A stretch of DNA of 43,650 nucleotides from Ruminococcus sp. (GCA_017458105.1 JAFTGC010000002.1:1-43650), one strand, 5' to 3'. Numbered from the stretch's first letter, positions 23,677 through 32,907 are shown. A program made the numbers and translations. Notes: generated by a model not told the origin, from the letters alone.

Positions 23677-25032
23677 ATGGATTGGAAAAACTATCAATTA
23701 TCAGAATACGAGGAGTACCTATTAAAAAGAACAGGAGCAGAAAATGTTTCGTTTATTGACGGAATGGTTTACGCGACTTATCACCAGGAGAACAGCACGG
23801 TTGATTTAATGAAAACCAATGATGATGAATTTGTTGCATTGTGTATCGAAGCAGAGAATCAGATGAAGCCTTTGCAGATAAATAATGCTGATGATAATTT
23901 CGAGTGGATGAATTGCATACGATTCCCAATTGATTCAGCCGATGTTGATGGATTTGAAAAAGTATTCTACGAGCAGCATCCTGACATCGAACCACAACAG
24001 AAAAACAATCCTCTCAGCGGAAGTGTAGTGACTGTTCCTTTAGGTGAGGCTCTGTTTGAATTTATGTACGCTGATTTTGATTCTCTGTATGATGAGGTCA
24101 AATTCAGATTGTACAAATATGATGAGATAGAATTGCCTAATGTCGAAAGTGATATTCAAGAGAATATCAATCATTTTCTATCTTACCGCGCTTATGAGGG
24201 ATTAATAAATTGTTTGGCGTTCGGTTCAACAGCTTCTGCGTTTTTTCCGCCGAGTATAAATGATGATGCGGATATTTCGGAAGCCATATATGATTATTAT
24301 CAATATCTGAAAATGCTGCAACAGGAATATAAAGAGTTTTTGGAGTTTTGTTTTGATTCAAAGTATTATTCCGAGGTTTTGGGAGATATGACGCCTGCTG
24401 TGCGTTATTATCTCTACCGCAAGATAAATAAATTGCCGCCCTTCGTTGAGTTCAACGAAGAACGGCGATTGTTAATGGATGATAGAAAGAAACCATCCGA
24501 TTATGATACGTTGGCGTTTGCTGAGTTTGCCCGTGAGAATAATATCGACGCATACACATTGATGTATTTCCACAACTACAACCATAAGCCGGTTATCCGT
24601 TACCGTTGCGAAAGCCTGCACGAGTTTTTAGAGCTCGAATTCAATAAGCTGATAGAGTATGGCGTGAAGCTAAAACGCTGTGAGCGCTGCGGACAGTTCT
24701 TTTCTGTCAAAGGCAACTATGACGCGCGTTATTGTAACCGGATTCATTCGGGAGAGGTACGCTCCTGCCGCGACCTTGCTGCCGAGGAAAACTATAAAAT
24801 GAAAATGGCAGAGAATAAAGCGATTCCAATTTATCGAAAGTATTACCGCCGCTATTCCGCGCGCGTGAAGGTTCACCAAATCAAGGAGCCTGATTTTAAG
24901 AAATGGAAATACGCTGCTCTAACCAAGCGCGACGATTGCTCCAACGGCAAAATCACAGTTGAGCAATACATCGAATGGAATGAGTCATATTTTCCTAACC
25001 GTAAGCGCAAAGACAAGCAAACCAAACACTGA
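23677..25032 (+). CDS. DUF6076-like protein with a C-terminal zinc-binding motif
   Basis: 451 aa, soluble. The N-terminal 300 residues are acidic and helical with no motif I know. The C-terminal part has a Cys cluster, KRCERCGQFFSVKGNYDARYCNRIHSG followed by RSCRD, typical of a zinc finger of the DUF6076 type, then a basic helical tail (YRKYYRRYSARVKV, NRKRKDKQTKH). Such proteins are common in gut Clostridia, and their function is unknown to me. The ATG at 23677 has AAGAGGTG close upstream; the in-frame ATG at 23641 has no good site. It is the first cargo gene after the element's regulatory genes, with its own promoter. The family name is from memory and should be checked. Confidence 0.65.
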   Translation: MDWKNYQLSEYEEYLLKRTGAENVSFIDGMVYATYHQENSTVDLMKTNDDEFVALCIEAENQMKPLQINNADDNFEWMNCIRFPIDSADVDGFEKVFYEQHPDIEPQQKNNPLSGSVVTVPLGEALFEFMYADFDSLYDEVKFRLYKYDEIELPNVESDIQENINHFLSYRAYEGLINCLAFGSTASAFFPPSINDDADISEAIYDYYQYLKMLQQEYKEFLEFCFDSKYYSEVLGDMTPAVRYYLYRKINKLPPFVEFNEERRLLMDDRKKPSDYDTLAFAEFARENNIDAYTLMYFHNYNHKPVIRYRCESLHEFLELEFNKLIEYGVKLKRCERCGQFFSVKGNYDARYCNRIHSGEVRSCRDLAAEENYKMKMAENKAIPIYRKYYRRYSARVKVHQIKEPDFKKWKYAALTKRDDCSNGKITVEQYIEWNESYFPNRKRKDKQTKH

Positions 25033-25252
25033 CCGCAAATTTGCCCCTCTCGCCGCCGCAAACCGCCCACATCCGATTTACAGTAGTTTCTGCTATACGA
25101 TTACGAAGAAAGCACAAAACCCAACACAACCCATTTTTCGCGATTTGTAGGTGGAGCAGATTTTGCAAGGTGTATTAGGAAACAATCGAAAGTATTGCCT
25201 TGAATTGAAAGATATGATAGAATAAAAATAGATTCATTCAGGAGATGAGTAC

Positions 25253-26467
25253 GTGGATAACAAATATAAATATCACAGACTGAGCAAAAGTTTGCAAAAA
25301 CAAATTACGAATGATTTAGAAAATGGATGGGTTAATCCATATAAATTCAATGATAATAACTACGTTCGACGCGATAATCAAAGAGATATTCCAAATTTAT
25401 GGAGACCGACATTTATACGCGATTGCGATAAAATATTACACCTGCCTTTATACAACCGATATTCTGACAAAACACAGGTTTTCTCCTTTTATAATAATGA
25501 TGATTTGTCACGCAGGGGACTTCACGTTCAATTGGTTTCCAGAATTGCTCGCAATATAGGCAGAGTGCTCGGGCTAAATCTTGACCTCATTGAAGCAATT
25601 GCTCTTGGGCATGATATAGGACACACTCCGTTCGGGCACGCAGGTGAAAGGTTCCTTAATGAATTATATAATGCAAACACAGGAAGATTCTTTAATCATA
25701 ATGTTCATAGCGCAAGAGTACTTGACAAAATGTTTGTCAGAAATATGACGTTACAAACATTAGACGGAATACTGTGTCACAACGGCGAGTTTGAACAGCA
25801 GGAGTACAGACCAAATACACAAAAAACATTTAATGACTACGATACGGAAATTGAAGCGTGCTATACCGAAGGAAAATCGGCTATTGAACGTCTTGTGCCG
25901 TGTACGCTGGAAGGGTGTGTTGTAAGAATAAGCGATATGATTGCATATATCGGTAAAGATAGACAAGATGCAATTAATGCAAGAATTATTAGCAAAGATT
26001 ATCCTTTTTCCGAAAGTACCATTGGAGTTGGAAACGCGGAAATGATTAATAATATGGTTGTAGATATTATTGAGCACAGCTACGGAAAAGATTATATTTT
26101 ATTGAGCGAACAGGCGTATCAAGATTTAAGTAAAGCCAAAAAAGAAAACTATGAAGTGATATATAAAAACGATATTATAAATGCTGAGTACGAAAAAATT
26201 ATAAAACCAATGTTTTGTGATTTGTATGGCAAATTACTTGACGATTTAAAAAGTGAAAACACAGAATCATGGATTTTCAAACATCATATTGACTTCATGA
26301 ATACACAGCGCGGATATTATTCCGGCAGTCAATATACTGATGAAGAACCAAATCAAATTGTAGTTGATTATATCGCCAGTATGACTGATGATTATTTCGT
26401 TCAGCTTTATGAACTCCTTTTCCCTGATAGTACACATAGAATAAAATATCATTCCTATTTTGAATGA
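25253..26467 (+). CDS. dGTPase-like HD-domain triphosphohydrolase
   Basis: A 404-aa HD-superfamily hydrolase of the deoxyguanosine triphosphatase group, which splits dNTPs into nucleoside and tripolyphosphate. Seen are the N-terminal RDCDKILHLPLYNRYSDKTQVF (typical R-D-x-x-R-I-x-x-S-x-A-F-R-R-L-x-x-K-T-Q-V region in changed form), HVQLVSRIARNIGRVLGL, the metal motif ALGHDIGHTPFGHAGE near residues 117-132, LDGILCHNGEF and VVRISDMIAYIGKDRQDA. The start is GTG at 25253 with GGAG 8 nt upstream. dGTPases carried on mobile elements can act in phage defence by depleting dNTPs; that role is inference here. A 220-bp gap without features separates it from the upstream gene. Confidence 0.88.
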   Translation: MDNKYKYHRLSKSLQKQITNDLENGWVNPYKFNDNNYVRRDNQRDIPNLWRPTFIRDCDKILHLPLYNRYSDKTQVFSFYNNDDLSRRGLHVQLVSRIARNIGRVLGLNLDLIEAIALGHDIGHTPFGHAGERFLNELYNANTGRFFNHNVHSARVLDKMFVRNMTLQTLDGILCHNGEFEQQEYRPNTQKTFNDYDTEIEACYTEGKSAIERLVPCTLEGCVVRISDMIAYIGKDRQDAINARIISKDYPFSESTIGVGNAEMINNMVVDIIEHSYGKDYILLSEQAYQDLSKAKKENYEVIYKNDIINAEYEKIIKPMFCDLYGKLLDDLKSENTESWIFKHHIDFMNTQRGYYSGSQYTDEEPNQIVVDYIASMTDDYFVQLYELLFPDSTHRIKYHSYFE

Positions 26468-26498
26468 GTAATTCTTTATCATTACATATTCAAAACAT

Positions 26499-26533
26499 AC
26501 CCCTCTGCAGATTATTCTAATCTGCAGAGGGGT
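26499..26533. terminator. perfect hairpin between convergent genes
   Basis: ACCCCTCTGCAGATTA pairs over 16 bp with TAATCTGCAGAGGGGT; the loop is 3 nt. T-runs are poor on both sides, but the position between the dGTPase-like and ABC permease stops suggests a bidirectional terminator. Confidence 0.75.
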
Positions 26534-26556
26534 TAAATAAATCATAGGATAAAACC

Positions 26557-27363
26557 CTAATTTCCTGCACTCTTATAATATCTCAAGCTAAATCTCCAAA
26601 ATGCGTAAGCAAGAGCATAGAGCCCTACTCCTACAATCGGTGAAATATACATCATCCATTCAGGATATGCCGCCATATCCGCTTTGCGCAGGAAGAACTG
26701 CGCAGGGAAGTAATTGACGAACGCGAACGGCACAACAAAAATCAAAATCGACTGAATAAACTTGTTATAGATACTCAGCGGATAGATTGCGAATTTACGC
26801 ATATTCCAGTAGAAAATTTCTTTTAAGCTATTCGTTTCCACCACGTAGAAGCTGATAGCGGAGAAGAACAGGAACACTGCACCCTGGATTAGCACGCCGC
26901 TGATTACAACAACAATGTAATACACCGCCATACCAAAATTCCACTCTATTCCCACGCGGTTTGCCGAGATGATAAACAGAATGATTCCGAGCGTGCCGTG
27001 ACCGAACGCCGCCAGCCAATCCGCTCCGCAGAGGACAAGTTGCGTCAGCAATCCTCTTGGCCGCAGCATAACGCGGTCAAAGACGCCGTGCTTAATCCAA
27101 TCTGAGAAGTCACGCAGCGCCATAAAGAACACTATGAAAATGCCGTAGGTAATGAAAATCAGACTGAACAGGAACAGCAGTTCGTCAATGTTCCAGTTGT
27201 TAATGGTGTCGAATTTCAGCAACGCGAGGTACATAGCAATTATTCCCGCCGCTTCCCGAAAGAACACCGCAAAGGTGGAAATAACCGAATCAAGCTTGTA
27301 CTGAAACCGGGTTTTCAAGCCGGTTCTCGCATAGGCAAAGAAAAGTGAAATAATATCCTTCAT
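26557..27363 (-). CDS. ABC-2 type exporter permease (second)
   Basis: 268 aa with about six membrane segments (FFREAAGIIAMYLALLKF, ELLFLFSLIFITYGIFIVFFMAL, LGIILFIISANRVGI, YYIVVVISGVLIQGAVFLFFSAISFYV, ILIFVVPFAFVNYFPAQFF, ISPIVGVGLYALAYAFWRF). The FxNYFPAxxFL string near the end is typical of the ABC-2/DUF990-type permeases found in pairs. It is the last gene of the four-gene ABC operon; GGGGGG precedes the ATG and the previous stop is 3 nt upstream. It probably forms the membrane pore with the preceding permease. The substrate is unknown. Confidence 0.88.
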   Translation of the reverse strand: MKDIISLFFAYARTGLKTRFQYKLDSVISTFAVFFREAAGIIAMYLALLKFDTINNWNIDELLFLFSLIFITYGIFIVFFMALRDFSDWIKHGVFDRVMLRPRGLLTQLVLCGADWLAAFGHGTLGIILFIISANRVGIEWNFGMAVYYIVVVISGVLIQGAVFLFFSAISFYVVETNSLKEIFYWNMRKFAIYPLSIYNKFIQSILIFVVPFAFVNYFPAQFFLRKADMAAYPEWMMYISPIVGVGLYALAYAFWRFSLRYYKSAGN

Positions 27364-27366
27364 TGC

Positions 27367-28155
27367 TTATCCCCCCTGCACTACAAGTTTTTTGATACCC
27401 CTGCGCCAACAAAACTCGCCGATTACGTAGAGAATAACAATCCATAGGAGCTGTCTTGCAAAGTTTATCAGAATTTCCCAGCCCTGCAGTTCACCGAGAT
27501 AAAGCTGAACAGGCGTAAAATAGATGGAATCAAACGGTGTGAACTGAATGACATTTCTCAGCCACTCAGGCATAAACCACATCGGGATATACGCGCCTGC
27601 CAAGATATTGACAAAAACGTTTTTTATTGTAATTAAGCCCCATACATTGAACAGCCAGAACGCCCAGCTCTGCACAATAAAGCTGATTTGCCAGAGAACG
27701 ATATAACCGAGAACCACGCTCACTAGGCATAGCAAAACATTCAGTATGCTTGACGGCGCGCTGAGGTTGGCAAAGAAAGCAGCGATAACAACCGTCGGCA
27801 GAAAATTAAACGCCACGTTAAACGCGCCCTCACCGACGTCCTCAAACAACATTCTTAGCTTGAAATTTACAGGCTTTAACAGTTCGTTGGCAATGGTTCC
27901 CTGTTTAATTTTATCCTGCAGAAACATTTCATTTTTATGAAAAGCGGAGCTTAATCCGAGCGAGATGATAAAGTTGGTGGTGACCATTGAAAAGGTCACG
28001 CCGTCCACCTCGCTTGCTCCGCCGTAAAGTGCCTTGTAAATGCTCCAGTACACCACAAACGAAAGCAGCGTGTTCAGGATGCCGAGCAGATAATCAAAGC
28101 GATACGCCATTTTGTTGCGGAATTTAATGACCGCAAATTGAAGATATGTACTCAT
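27367..28155 (-). CDS. ABC-2 type exporter permease (first)
   Basis: 262 aa, about six membrane segments (YLLGILNTLLSFVVYWSIY, ILNVLLCLVSVVLGYIVLWQIS, WAFWLFNVWGLITIKNVFVNILAGAYIPMWF, LLWIVILYVIGEF). It starts MSTYLQFAVIKFRNKMAYR, as in DUF990-type permeases. The ATG at 28155 has GAGG 5 nt upstream, overlapping the previous stop; the GTG at 28161 is the less likely alternative. It pairs with the permease downstream. Confidence 0.87.
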   Translation of the reverse strand: MSTYLQFAVIKFRNKMAYRFDYLLGILNTLLSFVVYWSIYKALYGGASEVDGVTFSMVTTNFIISLGLSSAFHKNEMFLQDKIKQGTIANELLKPVNFKLRMLFEDVGEGAFNVAFNFLPTVVIAAFFANLSAPSSILNVLLCLVSVVLGYIVLWQISFIVQSWAFWLFNVWGLITIKNVFVNILAGAYIPMWFMPEWLRNVIQFTPFDSIYFTPVQLYLGELQGWEILINFARQLLWIVILYVIGEFCWRRGIKKLVVQGG

Positions 28156-28162
28156 AGCCACC

Positions 28163-29161
28163 TCAGTTCATCACGATCTTGCCCTCGTAGATGTCGCGGA
28201 TAATCGCGTCAATCTCAGGCTCACGGATACTAACGTCCTTGATATTGTGCGTGCTCATCAACGCAGTCATCAGCTCGTTTACGCTGACTTCATCTGTATT
28301 GAACGAAATCAGCTTTTTCATGGCGTTGTTTTCCACGTCTGTAATCTCTGTATGCGGAAGGTCAAGCGTGATCGGAAGACTCTCAAACTCCGCTTCTATT
28401 ATGCGCGAGGAAACATAGCCTTTCTTCACGTTTTCCAAGCTGCCATCATATAGCTTTTTACCGTCGTCAATGATAATCAGGCGCTCGCAGGTCTTTTCAA
28501 TGTCCTGCATATCATGCGTGGTGAAAATCATCGTGATGTTATCGGTTTGGTTGAGTGTTTTTATGAATTTGCGGATTTTGTCCTTGCCGACAACGTCAAT
28601 ACCGATGGTCGGCTCGTCAAAAAAGACAATCTTCGGCGAATGTAAAAGCGCGGCGGCAATATCCGCGCGCATACGCTGACCGAGAGAAAGCTGACGAACG
28701 GGCTGATTGATAAACTTGCCCATATCGAGCAGCTCCGAAAAACGCTCCAAATTTTCTTTATACTTTTTGTCGGGGATTTTATAAATGTGCTTAATGACCT
28801 CGTAGCTGTCGAGCGGCGATAAATCCCATGAAATTTGCGACTTCTGACCGAACACCACGCCAATATTTGCCACATATTCTTTACGCTGCTTGTGCGGTAT
28901 GTAGCCCGCTACGGTGATATCGCCGCTGTCGGGATAGAGGATGCCCGACAACATTTTGACGGTGGTGGATTTACCCGCGCCGTTTGGTCCGATAAAGCCA
29001 ACCATTTCGCCCTCTTTAATTGAAAAGCTTACTTCATTGACCGCCTTCTTGTACTCATAGGTCGGATGAAAAATATTCTTTACCGCTCCCTTAAAACCCG
29101 TGCCGCGCTTGTGAATTTTAAAGGTCTTGCACAGGTTGTTAACATTAATTATCGTTTCCAT
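28163..29161 (-). CDS. ABC transporter ATP-binding protein (second)
   Basis: 332-aa ABC ATPase: Walker A GPNGAGKSTT, Q-loop in NIGVVFGQKSQ, signature LSLGQRMRAD, Walker B IVFFDEPTIGID, switch His in TTHDMQD. An extra C-terminal domain of about 80 residues follows. The FKIHKRGTGFKGAVKNIF lead-in is typical of ATPases paired with DUF990-type permeases. AGGAGGG lies 5 nt before the ATG. It overlaps the upstream ATPase gene by 17 bp. Confidence 0.93.
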   Translation of the reverse strand: METIINVNNLCKTFKIHKRGTGFKGAVKNIFHPTYEYKKAVNEVSFSIKEGEMVGFIGPNGAGKSTTVKMLSGILYPDSGDITVAGYIPHKQRKEYVANIGVVFGQKSQISWDLSPLDSYEVIKHIYKIPDKKYKENLERFSELLDMGKFINQPVRQLSLGQRMRADIAAALLHSPKIVFFDEPTIGIDVVGKDKIRKFIKTLNQTDNITMIFTTHDMQDIEKTCERLIIIDDGKKLYDGSLENVKKGYVSSRIIEAEFESLPITLDLPHTEITDVENNAMKKLISFNTDEVSVNELMTALMSTHNIKDVSIREPEIDAIIRDIYEGKIVMN

Positions 29162-30110
29162 GATTACCCTCCTTGTATAACTCCCTGATGATTTCTTCTA
29201 CGGTTGGTTTTTGAATTAAAATATCGCTCACTTTGCCATGTGAGAGTAAATAGCTTGAAATATCCTTTGAGCTTACCACACTGTTGTCGTAGTAGAGCAT
29301 GAGCGTGTGATTGTCGATACGGTATCTTTCAATCGGAAAGTCCTGCAAATCTGGCGGAGTGCCCTGGAATTGAAGCCGCATACAGTTGAGTCCGATATGC
29401 GATTGCTTCAGCCTGTCAAAGCTGCCGTTATACACGAGCCTGCCGCTTTCGATAAACACAACTCTGTCGCAAATTTTTTCAAGCTCCTCTACATTGTGCG
29501 TGGTGAGAATAACGGTGGTTTCGCGCTTACTGACAGTCTCCTGCAAGATTCTGCGGATTGTTTCCTTTGCCACCACGTCAATTCCAATAAACGGCTCGTC
29601 AAGTATCAGTAAATCCGGTTGAAAGAGCAGTACAGCCGCAACCTCGGCTTTCATTCGCTGACCGAGCGAAAGCTGACTGACGCGGTAAGGAAGCTGTTCC
29701 TGTAAATCGAATTGCGGCAAGAGCGTTTTCATACGCTGCTTGTACAAATCCGCGGGAATTCGGTAAATATTTTTAATCAACTCCATATTCAGTTCAAGCG
29801 ACAAATCATCCTGCAAAAGAGAACTGCCGTGGCCGAAGTGATAGTTGTAGCCGTCGGTAATTACTTGACCCGTCACCATGCCGATATTTGATGCTTTCGT
29901 TTTTCTGCCAAAGGGATTTTCATCGAATACTCTGATGTAACCGCTTGTCGGCAGATACAGACCGCATATCAGCTTAATCAGCGTGGTTTTGCCCGCGCCG
30001 TTCGCGCCGATAAGTCCGACTGCTTCACCCTTTGCAATATGCAGTGAAATGTCATTTACGGCTTTTATACCGCTCGGAAAGATTTTGGTTAAGTTTTTCA
30101 TTACAATCAT
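29145..30110 (-). CDS. ABC transporter ATP-binding protein (first)
   Basis: 321-aa ABC ATPase: Walker A GANGAGKTTL, signature LSLGQRMKAEV, Walker B LLILDEPFIGID, switch His in TTHNVEE, and a C-terminal accessory domain of about 90 residues. It is similar in layout to the second ATPase, so the transporter probably has a heterodimeric motor. The ATG at 30110 has AGGTGA upstream; the GTG at 30119 is part of that ribosome site. It is the first gene of the four-gene operon, directly downstream of the two-component system on the same strand, which makes the latter its likely regulator. Confidence 0.93.
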   Translation of the reverse strand: MIVMKNLTKIFPSGIKAVNDISLHIAKGEAVGLIGANGAGKTTLIKLICGLYLPTSGYIRVFDENPFGRKTKASNIGMVTGQVITDGYNYHFGHGSSLLQDDLSLELNMELIKNIYRIPADLYKQRMKTLLPQFDLQEQLPYRVSQLSLGQRMKAEVAAVLLFQPDLLILDEPFIGIDVVAKETIRRILQETVSKRETTVILTTHNVEELEKICDRVVFIESGRLVYNGSFDRLKQSHIGLNCMRLQFQGTPPDLQDFPIERYRIDNHTLMLYYDNSVVSSKDISSYLLSHGKVSDILIQKPTVEEIIRELYKEGNHGNDN

Positions 30111-30127
30111 TTGCTTCACCTGATTTT

Positions 30128-30155
30128 ATTTTACAATGATTTTGTTAAAATTCAA
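30128..30155 (-). promoter_or_regulatory. probable promoter of the ABC operon
   Basis: Minus strand: TTGAAT (30150-30155), 16 bp, TAAAAT (30128-30133), 18 bp before the start codon. Upstream, the palindrome GCAACGT-G-ACGTTGC (30194-30208) might be a regulator site. I cannot identify a LytTR-type direct repeat with confidence. Confidence 0.45.
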
Positions 30156-30278
30156 TGTGCGTGGGATAAACCGCACGAAATCTGTGACAAAAAGCAACGT
30201 GACGTTGCATCCAATTCCGCCTATTTCACAGTATTAGTTGATTGGATAACGTCATCAACGGCGGGTTTTTAAATGGCG

Positions 30279-30311
30279 AAAACTAAAACGCTGCAGCCAT
30301 CAGCCGCAGCG
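30279..30311 (-). terminator. terminator of the two-component operon
   Basis: Minus strand: CGCTGCGGC pairs with GCTGCAGCG (one G-T pair) around a 5-nt loop, followed by TTTTAGTTTT. It lies 12 bp after the kinase stop. Confidence 0.85.
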
Positions 30312-30322
30312 CTATTTTACTA

Positions 30323-31045
30323 TTATGACGGAATCATGATACTGGTGCAAAACATTCCGTTATCCTCGTAGATATCAAGCATCCCATCGTATTTCTTCGT
30401 AATGGTCTTAATTTGCTTAACTCCGTAGCCGTGCGTGTCACTCAACGCCTTTGTGGAACGCAATTCGGGATTGTTTTCCAGCACAGATTGGTCAATTTTA
30501 TTCTTGACCGTGATGGTGTCGTAGCCGCGTTTTTTGAGAATGGACACATAGATATACTTCTCAACCGCGCGAATACTCGCTTCAATGGCGTTGTCGAGCG
30601 CGTTGCTCAGCACTGCTGAAAAATCTACGCTGCCCATTTTGGCAAAGGTTAGGTTTTCAATTTCAGCCTTAAACTGAATACCATGCTGCTGCGCGTATTC
30701 GAGCTTAGAGTTAATGATGTAGTTTAGTACAGAGTTACCTGTCTGAATATAAGAATACACGCGGTTGAGGTTGTCGAGTACAATCGACAGATAATCCTTC
30801 GCCTCGTCAAGCTCGCCGTTATTAAGGTGTGAGGCGATAACCATAATATGGTTCTTCATGTCATGCTTGAGCCTGCGAGTGTTGTCGTGCAGACGTTCAA
30901 TTTCCCGTTGCTGATTGCGGCTGTTCTGATATTCCGCCTGCAAGGCATCATACTGATATTGCAGGTCGAGGTTTTTGGCGACCTCGGCGGTGTAGTTCTT
31001 CTCAAGCTTTGCGTAGTCCTCTTTCAGCTTGCTGTATCTGCTCAT
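30323..31045 (-). CDS. GHKL sensor histidine kinase without membrane domain
   Basis: 240 aa. Residues 1-55 form a coiled coil (LKEDYAKLEKNY...YDALQAEYQ). The phosphoacceptor His61 lies in RRLKHDMKNH, followed by the N-box SNALDNAIEAS and G-box HGYGVK of the GHKL family used with LytTR regulators (AgrC/VirS type). Unlike those, it has no membrane segments or sensor domain, so it is probably cytosolic and must get its signal from a partner, perhaps the ABC transporter. The ATG at 31045 overlaps the regulator stop as ATGA, with GAGG 8 nt upstream, so the two are translationally coupled. Confidence 0.9.
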   Translation of the reverse strand: MSRYSKLKEDYAKLEKNYTAEVAKNLDLQYQYDALQAEYQNSRNQQREIERLHDNTRRLKHDMKNHIMVIASHLNNGELDEAKDYLSIVLDNLNRVYSYIQTGNSVLNYIINSKLEYAQQHGIQFKAEIENLTFAKMGSVDFSAVLSNALDNAIEASIRAVEKYIYVSILKKRGYDTITVKNKIDQSVLENNPELRSTKALSDTHGYGVKQIKTITKKYDGMLDIYEDNGMFCTSIMIPS

Positions 31046-31743
31046 CTCATACACCTCAATATTGCTTTTTTAACGCTCTCGCGGTTCGTCCTGCCAATCG
31101 GCAACAACTGCTTGTTGCTTAGCTCAATATCGTCGCCTTTAATAGCGAAAATATGCTGTTGGTTGACAAGAAAGCCCTTGTGCGAGCGAATAAAGCCCTT
31201 TGCCGAAAGCTCCTTTTCAAGCGAGGTGATAGTGCCGCGGAATTTATATTGATTGTCTGCACAATGCAGATTGACGTAGTTTGACTCCGACTCAAAATAG
31301 AGAATATCCGCAAATGGAACCTTGAAAAATCCTTCGTTTGTTTTGAAGCTGAAATACTCATTTCGCTTTTGTAGCTCGTCCGCAATACTCTTCACGACCG
31401 TGCAGATTTCCTCTTCAAAATGGCTTTTGCGGATAAATCCAAAGGGATGATACCGGAAGGATTGATATACCAGCGCGTCATGGCTCGTCACAAATACCAG
31501 CAAGGTATTGCTGTCGCTGTCCATCAAAAACTGCGCAATGTCCATTCCATTCAGGCTCGGCATATCAATATCCAAAAACAAAACATCTATTGCTCTGTTC
31601 TTAATATGCTCGACCAATTCAAACGGATTGTCCGTTTGAAATATTTCAGCCGGACAATTTATCTCCGCAAACGCGTTACGTACCTTGCCGCTGATATCAT
31701 CAAGCACTCTTTTTTCGTCATCACAAACCGCTATTTGTATCAT
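31042..31743 (-). CDS. LytTR-family response regulator
   Basis: 233 aa. The receiver domain has the acidic pair in AVCDDEKRV, phosphoacceptor Asp58 in LFLDIDMPSLNG, and conserved Thr/Ser in FVTSHDAL. The C-terminal LytTR DNA-binding domain contains VPFADILYFESESNYVNLHC, GTITSLEKEL and FIRSHKGFLVNQQHIFAI. AgrA/VirR-type regulators of this class bind direct repeats and often control peptide or transporter genes. It is the first gene of the operon with the kinase; GAGG lies before the ATG. Its likely target is the ABC operon downstream. Confidence 0.95.
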   Translation of the reverse strand: MIQIAVCDDEKRVLDDISGKVRNAFAEINCPAEIFQTDNPFELVEHIKNRAIDVLFLDIDMPSLNGMDIAQFLMDSDSNTLLVFVTSHDALVYQSFRYHPFGFIRKSHFEEEICTVVKSIADELQKRNEYFSFKTNEGFFKVPFADILYFESESNYVNLHCADNQYKFRGTITSLEKELSAKGFIRSHKGFLVNQQHIFAIKGDDIELSNKQLLPIGRTNRESVKKAILRCMR

Positions 31744-31783
31744 ATCTTCCTCACAAATTCGTCATTGAAAATCCTGTGTTTTA

Positions 31784-31812
31784 AGTGTACCATAAGGCAA
31801 GAAAATAATCAA
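31784..31812 (-). promoter_or_regulatory. promoter of the two-component operon
   Basis: Minus strand: TTGATT (31807-31812), 17 bp, TACACT (31784-31789), 41 bp before the start codon. Confidence 0.7.
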
Positions 31813-32004
31813 TCTACTTTAGATTGGAATCGAACATTTGTTATGATTTTTTGACAAAATATAGAGTGTTCACAAATTTGTATGCGTTTTTTGGTCTGAT
31901 TTGTACAAATATTGGCTTGTAAGTTTATATATGTCGAATATTGTAAAAAACTATATGATGGTGATAAAATATTATTAAATACTATATATTGTGGAGGATT
32001 AAAA

Positions 32005-32907
32005 ATGTCAATTATTAAATCATTCTCTGTTGGAAATGGAGATATGTTTTATATAAAACACAACTCTGATAATTTTTCGATCATTGATTGTAATTTAGAG
32101 GACGAAAACCAAGAAGCAATAGTAGATGAAATAATCCAGCAGAAAACAGGAAAACAAATTGTTAGATTTATTTCGACTCATCCTGACCAGGACCACATTC
32201 AAGGATTAAAATACTTGGATGACAAAATATCAATTGTCAATTTTTATTGTGTTGAGAATTCAGCGATGAAAACAGATGAAACTGATGATTTTAAGCACTA
32301 TTGTAAATTAAGAGATAGTAAATATGCGTTTAATGTATATAAAGGGTGTAGTAGAAAGTGGATGAATGAAAGCGACGAACAAAGAGGATCATCTGGAATC
32401 AATTATTTATGGCCTATAACATCAAATGTTGATTATAAAGAGGCTTTAAAAGCAGTATCTGAAGGAAATGGTTTCAATAATATTTCAACTATTTTTACTT
32501 ATTCACTTGAGGATGGAATAAAAGTCATGTGGATGGGTGATATAGAACACGATTTTTTAGAGAAAATAAAAGACAAAATCGAATGGCCAGAGGTTGATGT
32601 ACTGTTTGCGCCTCATCACGGACGAGAGTCCGGAAAAGTATCTTCAGATGTATTGAAAGCATTAAATCCAAGTTTGATTATTATCGGTCAAGCTCCATCA
32701 AAATACTTGGACTACTATTCTGGCTATAATACAATAACCCAAAACTCTGCAAAAGATATTGTGTTTGATTGCTCTGCAGGAAAAGCTCATGTTTATGTGT
32801 CAAATGATAGCTATAGTTATGATACTTCTTTCCTCGAAGATGAAAGAGTAACAAATACAGACTATGGCACATATTTAGGAACCTTATATACAAAGAAAGG
32901 AAATTAA
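32005..32907 (+). CDS. ComEC-like metallo-beta-lactamase-fold hydrolase
   Basis: 300 aa, no signal peptide. The metal motif STHPDQDHIQG (residues 58-67) is the HxDxDH form seen in the MBL domain of ComEC. The second-half motifs VMWMGDIEHD and LFAPHHGRESG also match ComEC-type MBL proteins. These are usually phosphodiesterases or nucleases, but the substrate here is unknown. GGAGG lies 8 nt before the ATG at 32005; the frame is open from 31912 without a ribosome site. Its stop overlaps the next start (TAATG), so it is coupled to the membrane protein. A TTGTAA/TAAAAT pair (18 bp) near 31943-31972 may be the promoter. Confidence 0.85.
   Translation: MSIIKSFSVGNGDMFYIKHNSDNFSIIDCNLEDENQEAIVDEIIQQKTGKQIVRFISTHPDQDHIQGLKYLDDKISIVNFYCVENSAMKTDETDDFKHYCKLRDSKYAFNVYKGCSRKWMNESDEQRGSSGINYLWPITSNVDYKEALKAVSEGNGFNNISTIFTYSLEDGIKVMWMGDIEHDFLEKIKDKIEWPEVDVLFAPHHGRESGKVSSDVLKALNPSLIIIGQAPSKYLDYYSGYNTITQNSAKDIVFDCSAGKAHVYVSNDSYSYDTSFLEDERVTNTDYGTYLGTLYTKKGN

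Noticed and set aside
31912..32004. 31-codon N-terminal extension of the first MBL gene
   Set aside because: No ribosome site; GGAGG lies directly before the ATG at 32005, where the MBL fold begins.
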